This document shows, in pieces, positions 1 to 11,703 of a stretch of 64,000 bases of DNA. The translations under genes were made by a program, and so were the position numbers. How positions within the stretch are numbered: the first letter of the stretch is position 1; the number at the start of each line of letters is the position of its first letter. This stretch comes from Eremomyces bilateralis CBS 781.70 (lineage: Eukaryota > Ascomycota > Dothideomycetes > Eremomycetales > Eremomycetaceae). The stretch lies in contig NW_022985081.1 of the NCBI RefSeq assembly GCF_010015585.1, forward strand, positions 62,001-126,000. The letters are read 5' to 3'. The notes under the pieces were generated by a model that was not told the origin of the DNA, ran no database searches, and saw nothing but the letters and a program-made list of their open reading frames with translations.

Positions 1-532
1 CCAAAGAACAGAATGAGCTAGTTTACGAAATTGCTGCTAACACAACTCCCAATTCGTTATATCACTAGTCCAAAAGATGGGAAATGCTGTTTGAGTGATA
101 AAATATTGAACGGATTCCATGGTCAAATTGGTTTTCTAAGTCTATACTATGGAGTGCTGGCCAACGACAAGCGTAAATCGTTTTACATCCTTCTTTACCC
201 TGTGTTTATTAAGTTCTGTTTGCCAGATGTTTATAGATATCACAGGGGAACATGGAAGAAGCGGAGAAAATTCTACTAGTACCCCGAATCTGCCAAAGTC
301 AACGCAAAATATAGTCTAGCGAACAAAGAATAATGTGTTCTTCGCGTTTCCTATGTGTATCTCGTCCTTTATCCTCGCAGGCATAAATACCTTTCTCCTT
401 GGCCAGTCGAATCATGTCAACTTCTACATCGAAAATCTAAAATTGTCTTCTTCATCCAACTCTAACTAGGGCGTTAGCTACTACAAAGACACCAGTCTAG
501 TCCAGCTTGAAGCACCGCCGTTTCCTGTCAGT
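1..532. other. intergenic, left edge and dynamin promoter
   Basis: No supported gene. The open frame near the left edge lacks an ATG and resembles no family I know. The last 150 bases are the presumed promoter and leader of the dynamin-like gene, but no clear TATA box was recognised. Confidence 0.5.
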
Positions 533-2857
533 ATGAGCTGCTCTCCGATACTAGTGTCCGAAGCCACATCTTCAGTCTTGAGTGAGAACCATAGTACGGA
601 CGATGCTATTGTTGCTCCGCCATTGGATGAGCTTCAGAGCAAAGAACAAGGAGAGCTCATTGACCTTGTAGTCCGGCTCCGTCGCGCGGGTCTGAGCTCA
701 GTGCTACAACTTCCGCAGATTGTGGTTTGCGGTGATCAGTCTTCTGGCAAAAGCTCAGTCCTTGAAGCGGTAACCGAGATACCATTTCCACGCAAAGAGA
801 ATCTTTGTACTCGCTTTGCCACCGAGATCAGTATGAGGACTGATTCGAACTCAACGATATCTTGTAAAATCAATCCTCATGACGATGACCGCTCAGAGGA
901 CGCGAAGGATAGACTACGAGCATTCGCACGGACCATCGTGAATATAGGTCAATTGCCGACAATCATCGATGAAGCTACCAAGTTGATGGGCCTAGACGAG
1001 CGACATGCGTTCTCCAGGGACGTACTTAAGATCGAAATCTGCGGTCCCACTCGTCCACAGTTGTAAGTATTCCTGCGTCCACCTTTGCTTCCACAGCTCC
1101 GACTTACAGACAGTCAGGACTCTAGTGGATCTCCCTGGTCTAATCCATTCCGCGAATAAGTCGCAATCCGATGAAGATGTCCAGCTCATCAAGAGCTTGG
1201 TTGATGAATTTATCTCAGAAGAACGCACGATCATTCTGGCCGTCATCTCGGCGAAGAACGACTACGCCAATCAAGTGATTCTCGATCGGTGCCAGAAAGT
1301 TGATCCTTCTGGAGCTCGCACCCTGGGTGTCATAACCAAACCGGACTTTCTGCGCCCCGGATCAGAAAACCAGAAGAAATGGCTCAATCTTGCCCAAAAT
1401 CAGGACATTTACTTCAAGTTGGGCTGGCATATGCTCCGGAATCGTGATGATGACCAGCACGCTTTCAGTGCCGATGAACGGGACATGCAGGAGACCATCT
1501 TCTTCGACGCGGGGAACTACCGCATGATCCCAACCCAAAACAAGGGCATTGTCTCCTTTCGTCAGAGGCTTAGTACCCTTCTCTATCAACACTTGCGGGA
1601 TCAGCTGCCAGGACTCAAACATGAGCTCGACGAGCTGGCAACGCAGACTTTGGAAAAGCTCGAATCCTTGGGCAAGAGTCGTAGTACCCTGCCAGATCGG
1701 AAATTCTACCTGATGGAGATGTTCACGAACGGCCGAAACCTTCTCGATATGGGCGTGCGAGGGATGTACGAGAGTACCTTTTTCGAAACGGCATCTCAAT
1801 CTCCCAGAACGAAGAAGGGAAAAAAAAGTCATGTCTGGAACGAGCGAAAGCTGAGGTCCATGGTTCAGAACACGAACATATATTTCGCGAAGAGCATGCA
1901 TGAGAACGGCCATAAGTTTCGAATCCTAGATGATGGTGCAGAAACTGATGGCGATGAGGCGAGCGGAGACATCAAAACTCATTCACAGGCGATTTCCTGG
2001 GTTTTGAAGACCTTGAAAGAAGGTCGTGGACGCGAGCTTCCCGGAACTTTCAACCCAATGCTGGTTTGGCAGCTCTTTTGGAAGCAGTCCGAAACGTGGG
2101 AGCAGCAAGCGAAGGCTCACGTCATCCATATATCGGAGGTGTGCATGCATTTTGTGCATTTAGTCCTGGATCACGTTGCGGCCTCGGATGTGAAAAGAAA
2201 AATTCTTGACAAGAGCATCAATCCAGCTCTAGTCAATTCCCGTGATGCAGCCTTAAGCGAACTCAAAAAAGTCGTGGATGATAAGAATCGGCATCCCATC
2301 ACGTATAACCACTACTTCACCGACACGCTGCAAAAGCGCCGGCAAGAGCGTCTCACTAAACGGCTCACAGAGAACATTGAGAACGCCACTGTCTCTGTCA
2401 CGGAAAAGACGTTTATGGCTGGTCCTGGGTATGAGGAGAGGTCATACATCAATCCAGCCGTGCTGAAATCGGCTTTGCAAGAGACGACCAAGCCGGATAT
2501 GGACGAAGTTTCAGCGGAGGAGGCACTCGATGCCATGAAGGCTTATTACAAGGTATGATGCCTCCCCTTTTACCTCTACTTTCCTAATCCTTTTAATCAT
2601 TGCATGCTAAGTGAAAATAGGATGAACTTAAGTATTTCATCAATGCTATTACGAAGCAAGTGATCGAAAGACACCTTGTCGCACCTCTTGCCGAGATCAT
2701 GTCCCCGGTAGTCATCGTCACATTCACAGATAAAGAGATCATGCAGATTACGGAGGAGCCAAAGGACATCGCATCGCTTCGTGAGCATTTGCAGTCTAAA
2801 ATGTCAATACTCACTGAAGGGCAGGAGGCATTCCGGCAGACAATGTGGGAATTTTAA
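533..2857 (+). CDS. dynamin-family (DRP/Mx-like) large GTPase
   Basis: A large GTPase of the dynamin superfamily, which as a family self-assembles on membranes for fission or remodelling. Three exons (533-1062, 1118-2552, 2621-2857) give about 733 residues. The first intron (1063-1117) is set by frame: using the acceptor at 1117 restores the family sequence RPQLTLVDLPGLI. Visible motifs are the P-loop GDQSSGKSS (residues 67-75), G3 DLPG (181-184) and G4 TKPD (250-253), followed by the long helical middle/stalk region and a C-terminal GED-like segment in exon 3. No PH or transmembrane segment was seen, which fits the short Mx-like fungal members rather than Vps1 or Dnm1. The cellular target is unknown. 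Many fungal genomes carry several divergent copies of this class. The ATG at 533 begins the conserved frame; no in-frame upstream alternative is convincing. Confidence 0.9.
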
Positions 2858-4083
2858 GGGAAGAGTACAAGGGGACCCGTACAACATAATAAATAAACAG
2901 TAACTTAGAAGGTTTCAATAATAACTCCGTAAACACTCAACTAATATAGAACTACCAATACAACGGATTGACAGGGGTAATACAAGGCTCTAAAAGTGCA
3001 TGGAAATAGAACAGGCTTCTTTGCCTAGTGCCCGTTTAGCAGTAGCAAAGTTGTATTGTGTAAGTTGTGTCGTTCTATGTGGATGCCCGGTTCCCTGGCC
3101 ATGCAGATATACGAGACTCATGGCAAGATTATTAATGCAGTTTGTAGCCTTAAGCTCCTAGAGCTGAAGCCTTGGTCTGCGACAATATCTTTCAACTTTT
3201 TAACATAATTTCCCCAGACGTTATATGAAGACTTGTCTTGTATCCGCCTTACCGAAGGGGCTAAGGTGATGATGTAATCAAGCAAGTCGTAATCTAACGT
3301 CTGGCATTGCGAGATAAGATCCGGCCGTGTTCTCTGACCCCGAGGTGTTCCGACCGAAGCGAATGCTCGGGGCCGCGTACGGAAGGATTCCTGAAAGGGT
3401 TGAGGAATGATTCGGGAAGTCATACGCTTGGCAGTGGTTGGTAGTGAGTAGTGACATTGGTCACAATTCTGAGAGACGTCGTCGATACCAACATCGCGGA
3501 TCCTGGCCTTCACCTGAATTGGATGGCGCGTTTAGTCTGAAACCGGTGGCTTCTTTTCCGTGGCTTCCCCAAGAGCAAGGGTACCTCGATTGACCTAAAT
3601 GCGCTGTACCTGGTTTCAAAAGATGATCACTGGTGGCTGAATAAGTGCGACCAACCGTCTGGAAGTCTAAATTGTATGGATGACCTCTGATTTCAGCAAT
3701 AGGCAAGCGGTTTTCTTTGGTTCATAGGTAATATGAAGGTCAAGAGGACTTAATCTAAGGATATTTTATAGAACGAGACCAACATGCGCCATGCTTACAA
3801 GGACTGTACACACAAGTGAAGGCATCTTTGAAAACAACTTTCCAAGACTGAAAGCGCCGCATTCCCATTCGTTGCAACTGTGTATAAAGGTAATGGACTG
3901 GACAGTTTTGATGCCAGGTTCGACTGGGTTCGAAAGGATGAACGAGACTGGATAGCCAGAACAACGAGCGAGGAGTGAGTGGAGTATTACGCGAAACTGC
4001 TCGATTCAGGTTCGTCGGCAAACTATATCATCTGTCAGAAATGACCATCTTTGCTTACAAAGGGAGGTAAGTAAGAACGTATC
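2858..4083. other. intergenic with unsupported minus-strand frames
   Basis: Two overlapping minus-strand frames lie at 3118-3513 and 3461-3706. They could be joined through a GTGAAG donor near 3515 into a small hypothetical protein starting at 3706, but no domain or family resemblance was recognised and codon use is unremarkable. A further frame at 3755-4021 is probably chance. Otherwise this holds the 3' flank of the dynamin gene and of the DUF3237 gene. Confidence 0.3.
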
Positions 4084-4608
4084 TCAACTACTTACATGCC
4101 AGGTATCAATCCTCAGTACTAATTCTTCCGCGGTTACGGAGATAGGTGTCAAAACTCCAATAGTAATGATTTCGTTCAACCAGTAATATTTCTCCGACCC
4201 GGTCTCGAATTGGACCCGTAAGTGCAAATTGCTGCCTATTGTGGGCCCGCTGGTCCGGAGGAAAATGACAGCACCGTCGTCCGTGACAACATTATATCTC
4301 GTGTCTGCACTGAAGACGCCAGTTAGAGGATCCACCATGCCCCAGTCCGCGCCCACGTCTGCGATGTTTCCGTTGATAAGGGGTCCGGTCACATTGCCGC
4401 CGACGATGGGGATTGTCTTCCGAATGCCAGCGGGGCCGGGTCCTTGGCCGGCGGCGATATCGGGGGTACACAGGACGAATGCCGTGTATAAGAATTTCAA
4501 TCCTGGTGCCGCGGGTGTCACAACAGCAGGAGGAACAGAATCCTGTGCGGATACAAGCTGGCTGGAGAGGAGCGAAAGCGCCGAAACGACGAGAGTAAGC
4601 GGAAGCAT
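4084..4608 (-). CDS. secreted DUF3237 family protein
   Basis: A small protein of 174 residues with a clear N-terminal signal peptide (about residues 1-21, cleavage after QLVSA). The mature part matches the DUF3237 (UPF0311) pattern in fungi: an FLYTAF strand, a TIPIVGGNVTGP segment, a DVGADWG motif, YNVVTDDGAVIFLRTSG, and a late YYWLNEIITIG segment. The family forms a beta-barrel-like fold; its biochemical role is not established. The start at 4608 is chosen because it begins the signal peptide. The final codons contain a perfect GTAAGT donor just before the stop, so the true C-terminus may be spliced: removing 4030-4095 or thereabouts would end the protein two or three residues after DTWH. 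Either form leaves the domain intact. Confidence 0.8.
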   Translation of the reverse strand: MLPLTLVVSALSLLSSQLVSAQDSVPPAVVTPAAPGLKFLYTAFVLCTPDIAAGQGPGPAGIRKTIPIVGGNVTGPLINGNIADVGADWGMVDPLTGVFSADTRYNVVTDDGAVIFLRTSGPTIGSNLHLRVQFETGSEKYYWLNEIITIGVLTPISVTAEELVLRIDTWHVSS

Positions 4609-7600
4609 GGTGAGCGATGAACGGCCGAAAAGACTCGAATTGGATAATAGTAACGAATGTTGACTCTGAAGCTTAAGAGAGAGCGAGGCGTGGGCGGTTT
4701 ATACTTAAACAGATGACTGACCTTCAGCACCAATTTCCTGGCCAGGTCCTGCCGAAAGCTTTCCTGGAACCGGGAATCCGGATCTATATGGTGCTATTAT
4801 CTCACCGTCAACGGTGTCCAATCGCCTTGGCAGACTCAAATTGGACGTAGTCTTAGGCTCGAGTCTGGATTGTTGACCTGATTTTGGGTAGTTGACCGCT
4901 CTATTGGTCGGTGTTAGAGCGGTTCGACGAATCTGAATAAAAGCGAGAATGATGCACCCTATCTATCCGTGCCTCGTGGACTTACCTATGACGGGTATCG
5001 ACTAATTATCGAGATTACTACGGAATATGGAGTACGTATTCGAGAATCGACATGTGGCTCCTGCGGATATGGAAAAGAAATAGAGCTTTCTATGGCATCC
5101 AGTGGGGTAGTGACACTAGGTACTATACTACTATTGGACCAAGCAGATTATAAGCACCGTTGGATTGTGGATCGGGGCCGACGACTACTGTTAGCAATGG
5201 TACCTACCGTGGATGGCAAGGATGCGCCTGGCGAGATTGCTGAGAGTCGAATCATTGCGGTCGTCTAGGAGATAGTCCCTTCGACTTACTTCCCTGCTCA
5301 GTACTGTCTCAATGCAACCATCGATTTATGCTATTGATGCTGTGCTCCTTGGAGAAAAGTGAGTCTGTAACATCAGTATCTTGCTGATGATTCGAACTGA
5401 AGCACACTATAATAAGCCCAAGGAAAAATGGTCTTCGCTAGTCGTGATCGAAACTGATCAGGCAATCCTGCATTAATCGTCGATCTCTTAAAACTCCGAG
5501 TTAAAAGAAAAGCTATTGGGATAGGAGTCCGTGACAGGCCGTGATAGCGGGGACGGAGTTAATAATATATGATGAGCCGATGAGGCCATGCCGCCTGCCG
5601 GGCATGACGGACTGGATGAAGGTATTGCGCATTTGCGCGTCTGCATCGCGAATCTCAACTAGTGGGGCTAACCCACATCCTCATGATGGTAATCAGCAAT
5701 TCAGCATAACAGAGATTCCATCTTCACTTTTGCTTCAGATCTTCAAACATTTCTCCCTTTTCAATTAGTGTGCCAACCAGACCTGAGAAGTGAGAAAAAT
5801 ACAGTAATCAAGAATCCCGGATATCGAGGACTCGACGTTGCAAGGTTGAAGCCTGAAGACCATCTGGCCCGTGATTCAGGGGCAACGCCACGGTGGAAGT
5901 TAAACGCGGTTAGGGCGTTACTAGGCCAAAATGGCTCACTTCTAACTTTCTAAGATCCAACGCGAATTCATGATTGTCAGACATCGAGACAAGACTCAAA
6001 GAGTGAAGAGATATGATTATTCGTCCCCGACCAATGGCCATCAATTGATTGTGCCAGGGACTGGTTCATTTGAGGTCTAAATAGCCAATTAGCTATCCGT
6101 AACGGTCTTACAGTTACTCAATCGTTGGAGAACTGAGAACACATTGTGAAGCGGAATTACGTGCCAACGACCCTTGTGTTTCTTAGCGAGATAAAGTTCA
6201 GTCTTGGCAACGCCACTCACACCACTTAAAGGTAGTAGAAGCTTTTCGAATTCTTAGGTTGAATCTTCGGTTTGACTTGTTTGTTGTTAACTAGCTGCTA
6301 CCTACATACTGGCATTGGGGAATCCCCTTCGCTGGTGTTCGTTTGGCCGGGGGTTTGACAAGGGTTAAGGGGAATCGCGCAATGACCAGAGCCTCTATGT
6401 CCGGGGTTGGACATTGTCCGCGGAGGAAGCGTCAGTCTAGCTAAATATAGATTAAACCGAACGCTGACGGTCTACCGACAAAGGGAACCTGGGGCACCAA
6501 TCCCTTCCCCGGCACATCCCTTTTGTTCATGTACCCAGTCCCCTTCTTAACCTTCTCGATAAAAGCGCAGCAGATCAATACCAGTTAATCGAATGCTGCT
6601 TCTTGCTGATTGTTTGAAACCAGAGGATTAGTTACTATCCATATTCCATAATAATTGCAGTAACTCACTGGGCTGCTTCCACGACAGTGGTAGGTTATCA
6701 ATCCATATGAGCTTGGAGTGGGCTGATCCGTTCCTAATTCAGCATCGGTTATGTAACTCTGTTCCTTGACTCGATCTTCACATCTGTTGGGAACTTGGGA
6801 CTTCTCAGAGTTCTTTTTTTCTGTCTCCCTGTCTCCCCGAGTCCTCGTTGCCGGGCTGTCGGCACCCTCCGGCTTCACTCTTAGGAACAGCCACTTCCAC
6901 ATCAACCCGACCCAAATCTTGATACGACTAACGACATACTAATGTGTCCGCGTACACGCTAGCGAGCAACGACTTTGCTATCTTCGCTGCTATCCAGGCT
7001 TCAAGTAGCCTGGACCCTGGAATCATGGAGGTCCCTGGAATCTTGAATGTATCATGCAGACCTCAAGCACATTCTCCTGTTCTCCAACTCCTCGCGAATC
7101 CGAGATCAGGAGGTAAAGATGGGATGACTTGACCACGTTCCAAGTTCCGCTAACCTGGTTGTCCATAAGTTCCCCTTGAATTGATCTATTATTGGTCTCT
7201 CTGAGACGGGATAGAAGGAATCACGCCACGATTGACCAAGACATTTCTAATTCGCTTAAGTTATTATAAACGGACTACAGGCTGTGGAATTCAGAACGGC
7301 TGGTGTTTCGCCTATTCGTTAGTACAGGCCCTGGTCACGAACGGGCTGGCACCCCCCCCCCCCCCCTGTTTCTTCTATCAACTCAACCTCCATTGTATGG
7401 CACAGGCTAGGGGGGGGGGGTGCCAGCCCGTTCGTGACCAGGGCCTGTATGGCAATTGGTAACGCCATTCGCATCCACAATGCGGCCAGCATTCGAGCTT
7501 TAAGGTTATAGCACGAGAAGCCGGAGCTTAAGCCACCTATCGAGCTAACTTTCTGTTTCCTATTCTCTCATTGACTCGCGTCTTGATGGCTGATTGGATT

Positions 7601-8090
7601 GAGTCTCGGTCTGGACTTTGGCGAAATATGAGTTGCCACTGCGGCTGCTGCTCCTCCAATAATCTCCAAGGTCTTCTTATCCCCCATCCAAGGTGCAGTT
7701 TACAAAACCATTGTGGCTTATTTCGCCCATCCATGGGGTAGAAGCCATAGAAGTTAGAACCTCGTAATTTGCGTAGGGCAGGGTTTTGCGCTTTGCAGGC
7801 TTCCATAATTTCATCTTCCCGCCTTTTGTGGGGTTTGATAGTTCTTGAGTCGTCTTGACCACTGATCAAGGACGAACATGATGTGGTGCTCAACATTTAG
7901 GAAACGATCGGAGAGTTGGTTCGAAGTCTATAACTATAGACTGGCTTTCCAGAGTTTCCACGCTGTCCGATTTTCCAACTCCAGTGCGCGTTTCTGTCTT
8001 GCATGGCCGATTGATCACTGATCATCTACTCCCTATCTCGAGTCAGAGACTCACAAGTCACATGCAAGTCACTGTCAAAAGTATATCAAG
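4609..8090. other. gene-poor intergenic stretch
   Basis: About 3.5 kb without a convincing gene. Open frames around 4969-5268, 5541-5953 and 6585-6905 lack proper starts or recognisable content. A 119-codon minus-strand frame at 7537-7896 contains a basic, aromatic-rich stretch but no known domain. The only structured feature is the small inverted-repeat element at 7325-7447. The last 100 bases carry the promoter of the rhodopsin-domain gene. Confidence 0.5.
7325..7447. mobile_element. 123-bp MITE-like element with perfect terminal inverted repeats
   Basis: Both ends carry the same 27-base inverted repeat (CAGGCCCTGGTCACGAACGG...), extended inward by a run of 15 C on the left and 11 G on the right. 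About 43 bases of unrelated sequence separate the arms. A TA dinucleotide flanks each end (7323-7324 and 7448-7449), as expected for a Tc1/mariner-superfamily target-site duplication. The element has no coding capacity. The arms are identical over 27 bases, suggesting recent insertion or constraint by hairpin formation. Assignment to Tc1/mariner is an inference from TA flanks and the terminal CAG. Confidence 0.8.
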
Positions 8091-9286
8091 ATGCCGGATG
8101 ATTTCTTCAACTCTTTTGATCCGCGAGCGACAAGTCGAGAGGATGAGACAAAAGCTCCCATGATAATCGCGGCTCACACGAGCATGCTGGCTATCGCTCT
8201 TATTTTGTACATCTGCCGCATGGTCTCCAGGTCGCGACCAACTTTCAAGCTTAGCTGGGATGATTATCTGATCACTATCGCGGTGGTAAGCTTCAGTTTA
8301 GACACAGTATTTTGCAGAAATAGGACTAACGACGTCCGAAGGGCTTTGTTATAACAAACTACTCGATCACAATATATAGTACCTCACTTGGCTATGGACG
8401 ACATATCGAATTCCTCGAGCCCGCTGATGCGCCTTTATACATCAAGTTGACGTGGGCCAATCAGATCATTTGGTCATGGGGAGTGATGTTCATCAAGCTC
8501 TCCGTTGCAGCAATGCTTCTTCGGATTCAAAGGGATATTCTTTGGAGAGTCGGCATGGGTGCATGCATCGTATACCTCATCGTATCTGCCATCGTCACGA
8601 TGGCCTTACAGATGACTGAGTGCACACCAATAGAGTACTATTGGAACAAAACGACCATCCAAGGAACTTGCCGGACTCGAGAGGACGTATTCAGAGCAGT
8701 CTTGGCGACATCGATTGCCTTAATATTATCCGACGTCGTGTTTGCACTCCTCCCTCTTACCTTCATCTTTTCACTCCGCCGCCCTCTACGAGACAAGCTA
8801 GTCCTCACCTTTCTCATGGGTCTGGGGCTACTCTGTACGGCTATTGGCACCCGGAAACTGTTCTACGCCAAGGAGTTCCAAAGAGTGAATGAGAAAGATA
8901 CGTCATGGTCCTCGGTCGAGATGAGAGTGTGGGCTTACGCCGAATCATACGTCGGCATTATGGCCGCCTGCATCCCCTGCCTTCGTGCGATGTTCGAGAG
9001 CGGACTTAAGAAGATCGGCATATCCCTGACGTCAACGTCCCAGACGGAAGCGCGAAGCAACACTCGGAGGACAGCACCGTCCGGACGGTTCGCCCATGGA
9101 GACTTCGAGATGATCTCGAGCACAGCGCATGTGTCGAGACATAATGACCGGCATTCGATAGATAAGCCTGGCAAAGACTGGGATAGGACATCGATCCCCG
9201 AGAGCGAGGAGGCGATTGTGCCGCACCATGGTATTGTCAGGAAGACTGATTTCACAGTCAGGACAGAACAGCGGGGGCGGTGGTAA
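8091..9286 (+). CDS. rhodopsin-domain (PTH11-like) integral membrane protein
   Basis: A seven-helix membrane protein of the fungal rhodopsin/CFEM-less PTH11-like class (Pfam Rhodopsin, formerly DUF), whose members are GPCR-like but mostly uncharacterised. Two exons, 8091-8285 and 8342-9286, with a 56-nt intron containing a good branch sequence (GGACTAACGAC), give about 379 residues. Helices are visible from residue 25 (IIAAHTSMLAIALILYIC) through about residue 260. Family signatures include SWDDYLITIAVV near the second helix, the KLTWANQIIWSWGVMFIKLS helix, ECTPIEYYWN in the extracellular loop, and AESYVGIMAACIPCLR in the last helix. The 120-residue hydrophilic tail is cytosolic and Ser/Arg-rich. 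It has no CFEM cysteine domain. Location is presumably plasma membrane or vacuole; the ligand is unknown. Confidence 0.9.
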
Positions 9287-11234
9287 TGGAACATTGCTCG
9301 AGTCCCTATATATTAGCGTCGTCGTATATTCAATGCACTTGCAGCGAACGCAAACCAAGCCCTGAAAGAAGTGGTTGAGGAGTACTAAAATAAGCCCAAC
9401 ATAAACTTCAAGATCGGGTGGTCGGACTATCGCCGATTCGTTAGGTAAATATTTCCATCCCAACGAGTTGGGATACGCAACGATGGCAAGCGTTGCCATC
9501 GCAACTGCGATCTCATTACAAAGCGAAGCTCTCAACCAGGCCAATCCATACTGCACTCTATCCAAGGCCCTTGTGTGCTAGAGCAAGAAAGGTTCCAGGT
9601 CCTACGCCAGCGTGGACCGCATGGACGACAATTATCAGAACTTCTGCAACCATAGGGTGACGCCATCGGACCTGCTAGGTTGGGCTGCTAGATACACGTA
9701 CCATCCAAGTACACCGGATGAACATGAATTCGTACTCAAGGTCAGTGGCGCGGCAGCCACGTTTAACAGGCTAGAGTGTGTCAATGCATTCAAGCGCATC
9801 ATCCATTCATCCATAGTTGCGATGGCGATGTTCCAATCAATCCATTGAATTAGAAGTTTGGCGGTGCGTATGTTGAGCGCTTGTATAGCTACGAAATCCA
9901 CATCAAATGGTCGAACCGCTTTTGACCCCCCATCACTGAGAAGCATGGCTACTGTGAGGGATGGTACAAGGTTGCATTCGGCAATTACAAGATGAAAGGG
10001 CGTGGGTAGGCGGTATATGACTATGGTCAGGATCCATAGTTGAAGTACGCGAGAGGATGCGTGGGCGGTGGCATCTCGGCCTAGAAGTTCTGGTATTATG
10101 ACCGGCCAGATGAGGATGGAAATGAATGGAACGCGTCGTTCAATACGCCAATCTGGGTCAGAGCGCGATGTTTTGATAACAATAAGGTCCAAATCACGTC
10201 TGGGGGCTTTACAGGCGGCTGCATTGGGAACGATTGAGGTTCGAAGAGCGTCTCGACGCGTGGGAGTCCTGATGTGAGATAGTGTTGGACTGTCGAGTCC
10301 AATAAGCGGATAGATTTTGAGATAATTGGTTATATTTGTCGTCAGTAGGATGTGAAATCGAAAATATAGTGATGCTGTATTCATTTATATTCCGGAGACA
10401 GGTATTGATAAAGCATGAGTATAGAGGTTTTGATGCTGGCAGTAGGAGACAAGAGGTGAAAGTCGGGAAATGGACAACCGCATCTCATCTTGCGCGTGGG
10501 GTGATGTTCAGATCCAAAAGAAACCTACAGGGGTATCTTTGCTCATTAGCAAGATCGATCAGATTAGATTGTGTGGCGTAGATCACCAGCCACTGTCCCC
10601 ACCGAAAATTTCGCAATATATATCATTATCACCACATTTTGCAAGGCACAATCGCTTAACTAGTATTCTGAGCATTTGCTATTTTCGGAGTTCCTAGATT
10701 GCTGGGTACAGGCGAGAAAGATTGGGTTACTTGTTTTTGCGGGCTGGAGCCGTCCACAACGTGGATGAGTAGGAACTCATGTGACGTAAGACGTCAAACT
10801 AGGGACGCGGATAACCTGTGTGACCTCTGACAATTTCCTACACAACGCAAGCATCTCACTTCCTCCCTCGGATAACCTATTGCTTCCGTGATTGATTGAT
10901 ACGTCTGAAAACAATCATAATTATCGCATTTGAAAGAAAGTGCAGTATTAGGGGATCGTGGAGTTTGGGTAAACCTACGAAGTTAGCGATAGTAATGGAC
11001 TGGAGTAGTCCAACACCCATCGACGCTTTCGATGGACGCAGTGTGGACGAGTAGCATGGTGATGGAAACGGGACGAGTTGACCCAGTTCAGGTACCTGCG
11101 GTATTACTGCTAAATTTGGGCATGGCAATGCCAAGGCGCTACCCCCCATTGTTTCCAATCTGGCAAGGCATGCACATGTGCTTTAATTATTCAAAACTAC
11201 GGTTACCAACACCATGATATTAAACAAGCGACGA
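9287..11234. other. intergenic with unsupported long minus frame
   Basis: The longest open frame is on the minus strand at 9635-10384 (249 codons). It has hydrophobic patches but no domain I recognise, and a competing frame at 10096-10302 looks equally protein-like, so it may be a decayed gene or chance. The plus-strand frames here are short and unsupported. I see no repeat or RNA gene. Confidence 0.35.
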
Positions 11235-11703
11235 TCCGTCGACTGTATCGTACGTGGCGGCACCCTCTTTTCCAGAGTCTGGCCCTTATGACTGGCCGCG
11301 GACATTGTCATCACCGGGCCTACCAAGACGCAAGTCCATGAATTCACGTTTCCGATGACTCGAGCAGCAGCAAAACTCCTTTTATCAGCAGGAACATCCG
11401 AACTATCCTGACTGATCTTGGACTCCCCCAAGAGGTGTTGATAAATCCCGCCAACGCTGAACTATCATTCGTCGCCTTGACACCTTTGATCTTCTGCCCT
11501 GTACATTCATACACCGTTCGTGAGAGAGCTTCTTCGCACATATCCCGCAAGGCTGTGTTAGTAGCTTGCTGGTTCTTAAGCTCTTGAATAAGTCCCTGTC
11601 TGCTCAGCTCGGATTCCTCGTTCAGCTCAATGCTTCCACCAACTGTGAGTTGTTGCAGACTTCGTTCAATCTCAATCGTTCCCTTGCCTGCTCTATTAGC
11701 CAT
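11235..11703 (-). pseudogene. relic of a fungal NLR-type N-terminal domain protein
   Basis: A minus-strand fragment reads ERSLQQL..., then LIQELKNQQATNTALRDMC, EEALSRTVYECTGQKIKGVK and ATNDSSALAGFINTS. As I recall it, this is the end of the fungal N-terminal domain found in NACHT/NLR-like and azaphilone-cluster protein L-like proteins. After FINTS the frame slips by one base near 11430 and the expected continuation (ESKISQDSSDV, then SFAAARVIGNVNSWT) goes on in another frame at 11183-11431. The N-terminal half of the domain, and any NACHT or repeat domain, are missing. A one-base frame change plus loss of both flanking parts makes this a broken host gene. The match is from memory of the family, not from a search. 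Confidence 0.6.

Noticed and set aside
9032-9565. 177-codon minus-strand frame
   Set aside because: Its C-terminal half is antisense to the well-supported rhodopsin-domain gene.
9635-10384. 249-codon minus-strand open frame with hydrophobic patches
   Set aside because: No domain or start context recognised, and another overlapping frame looks equally plausible.
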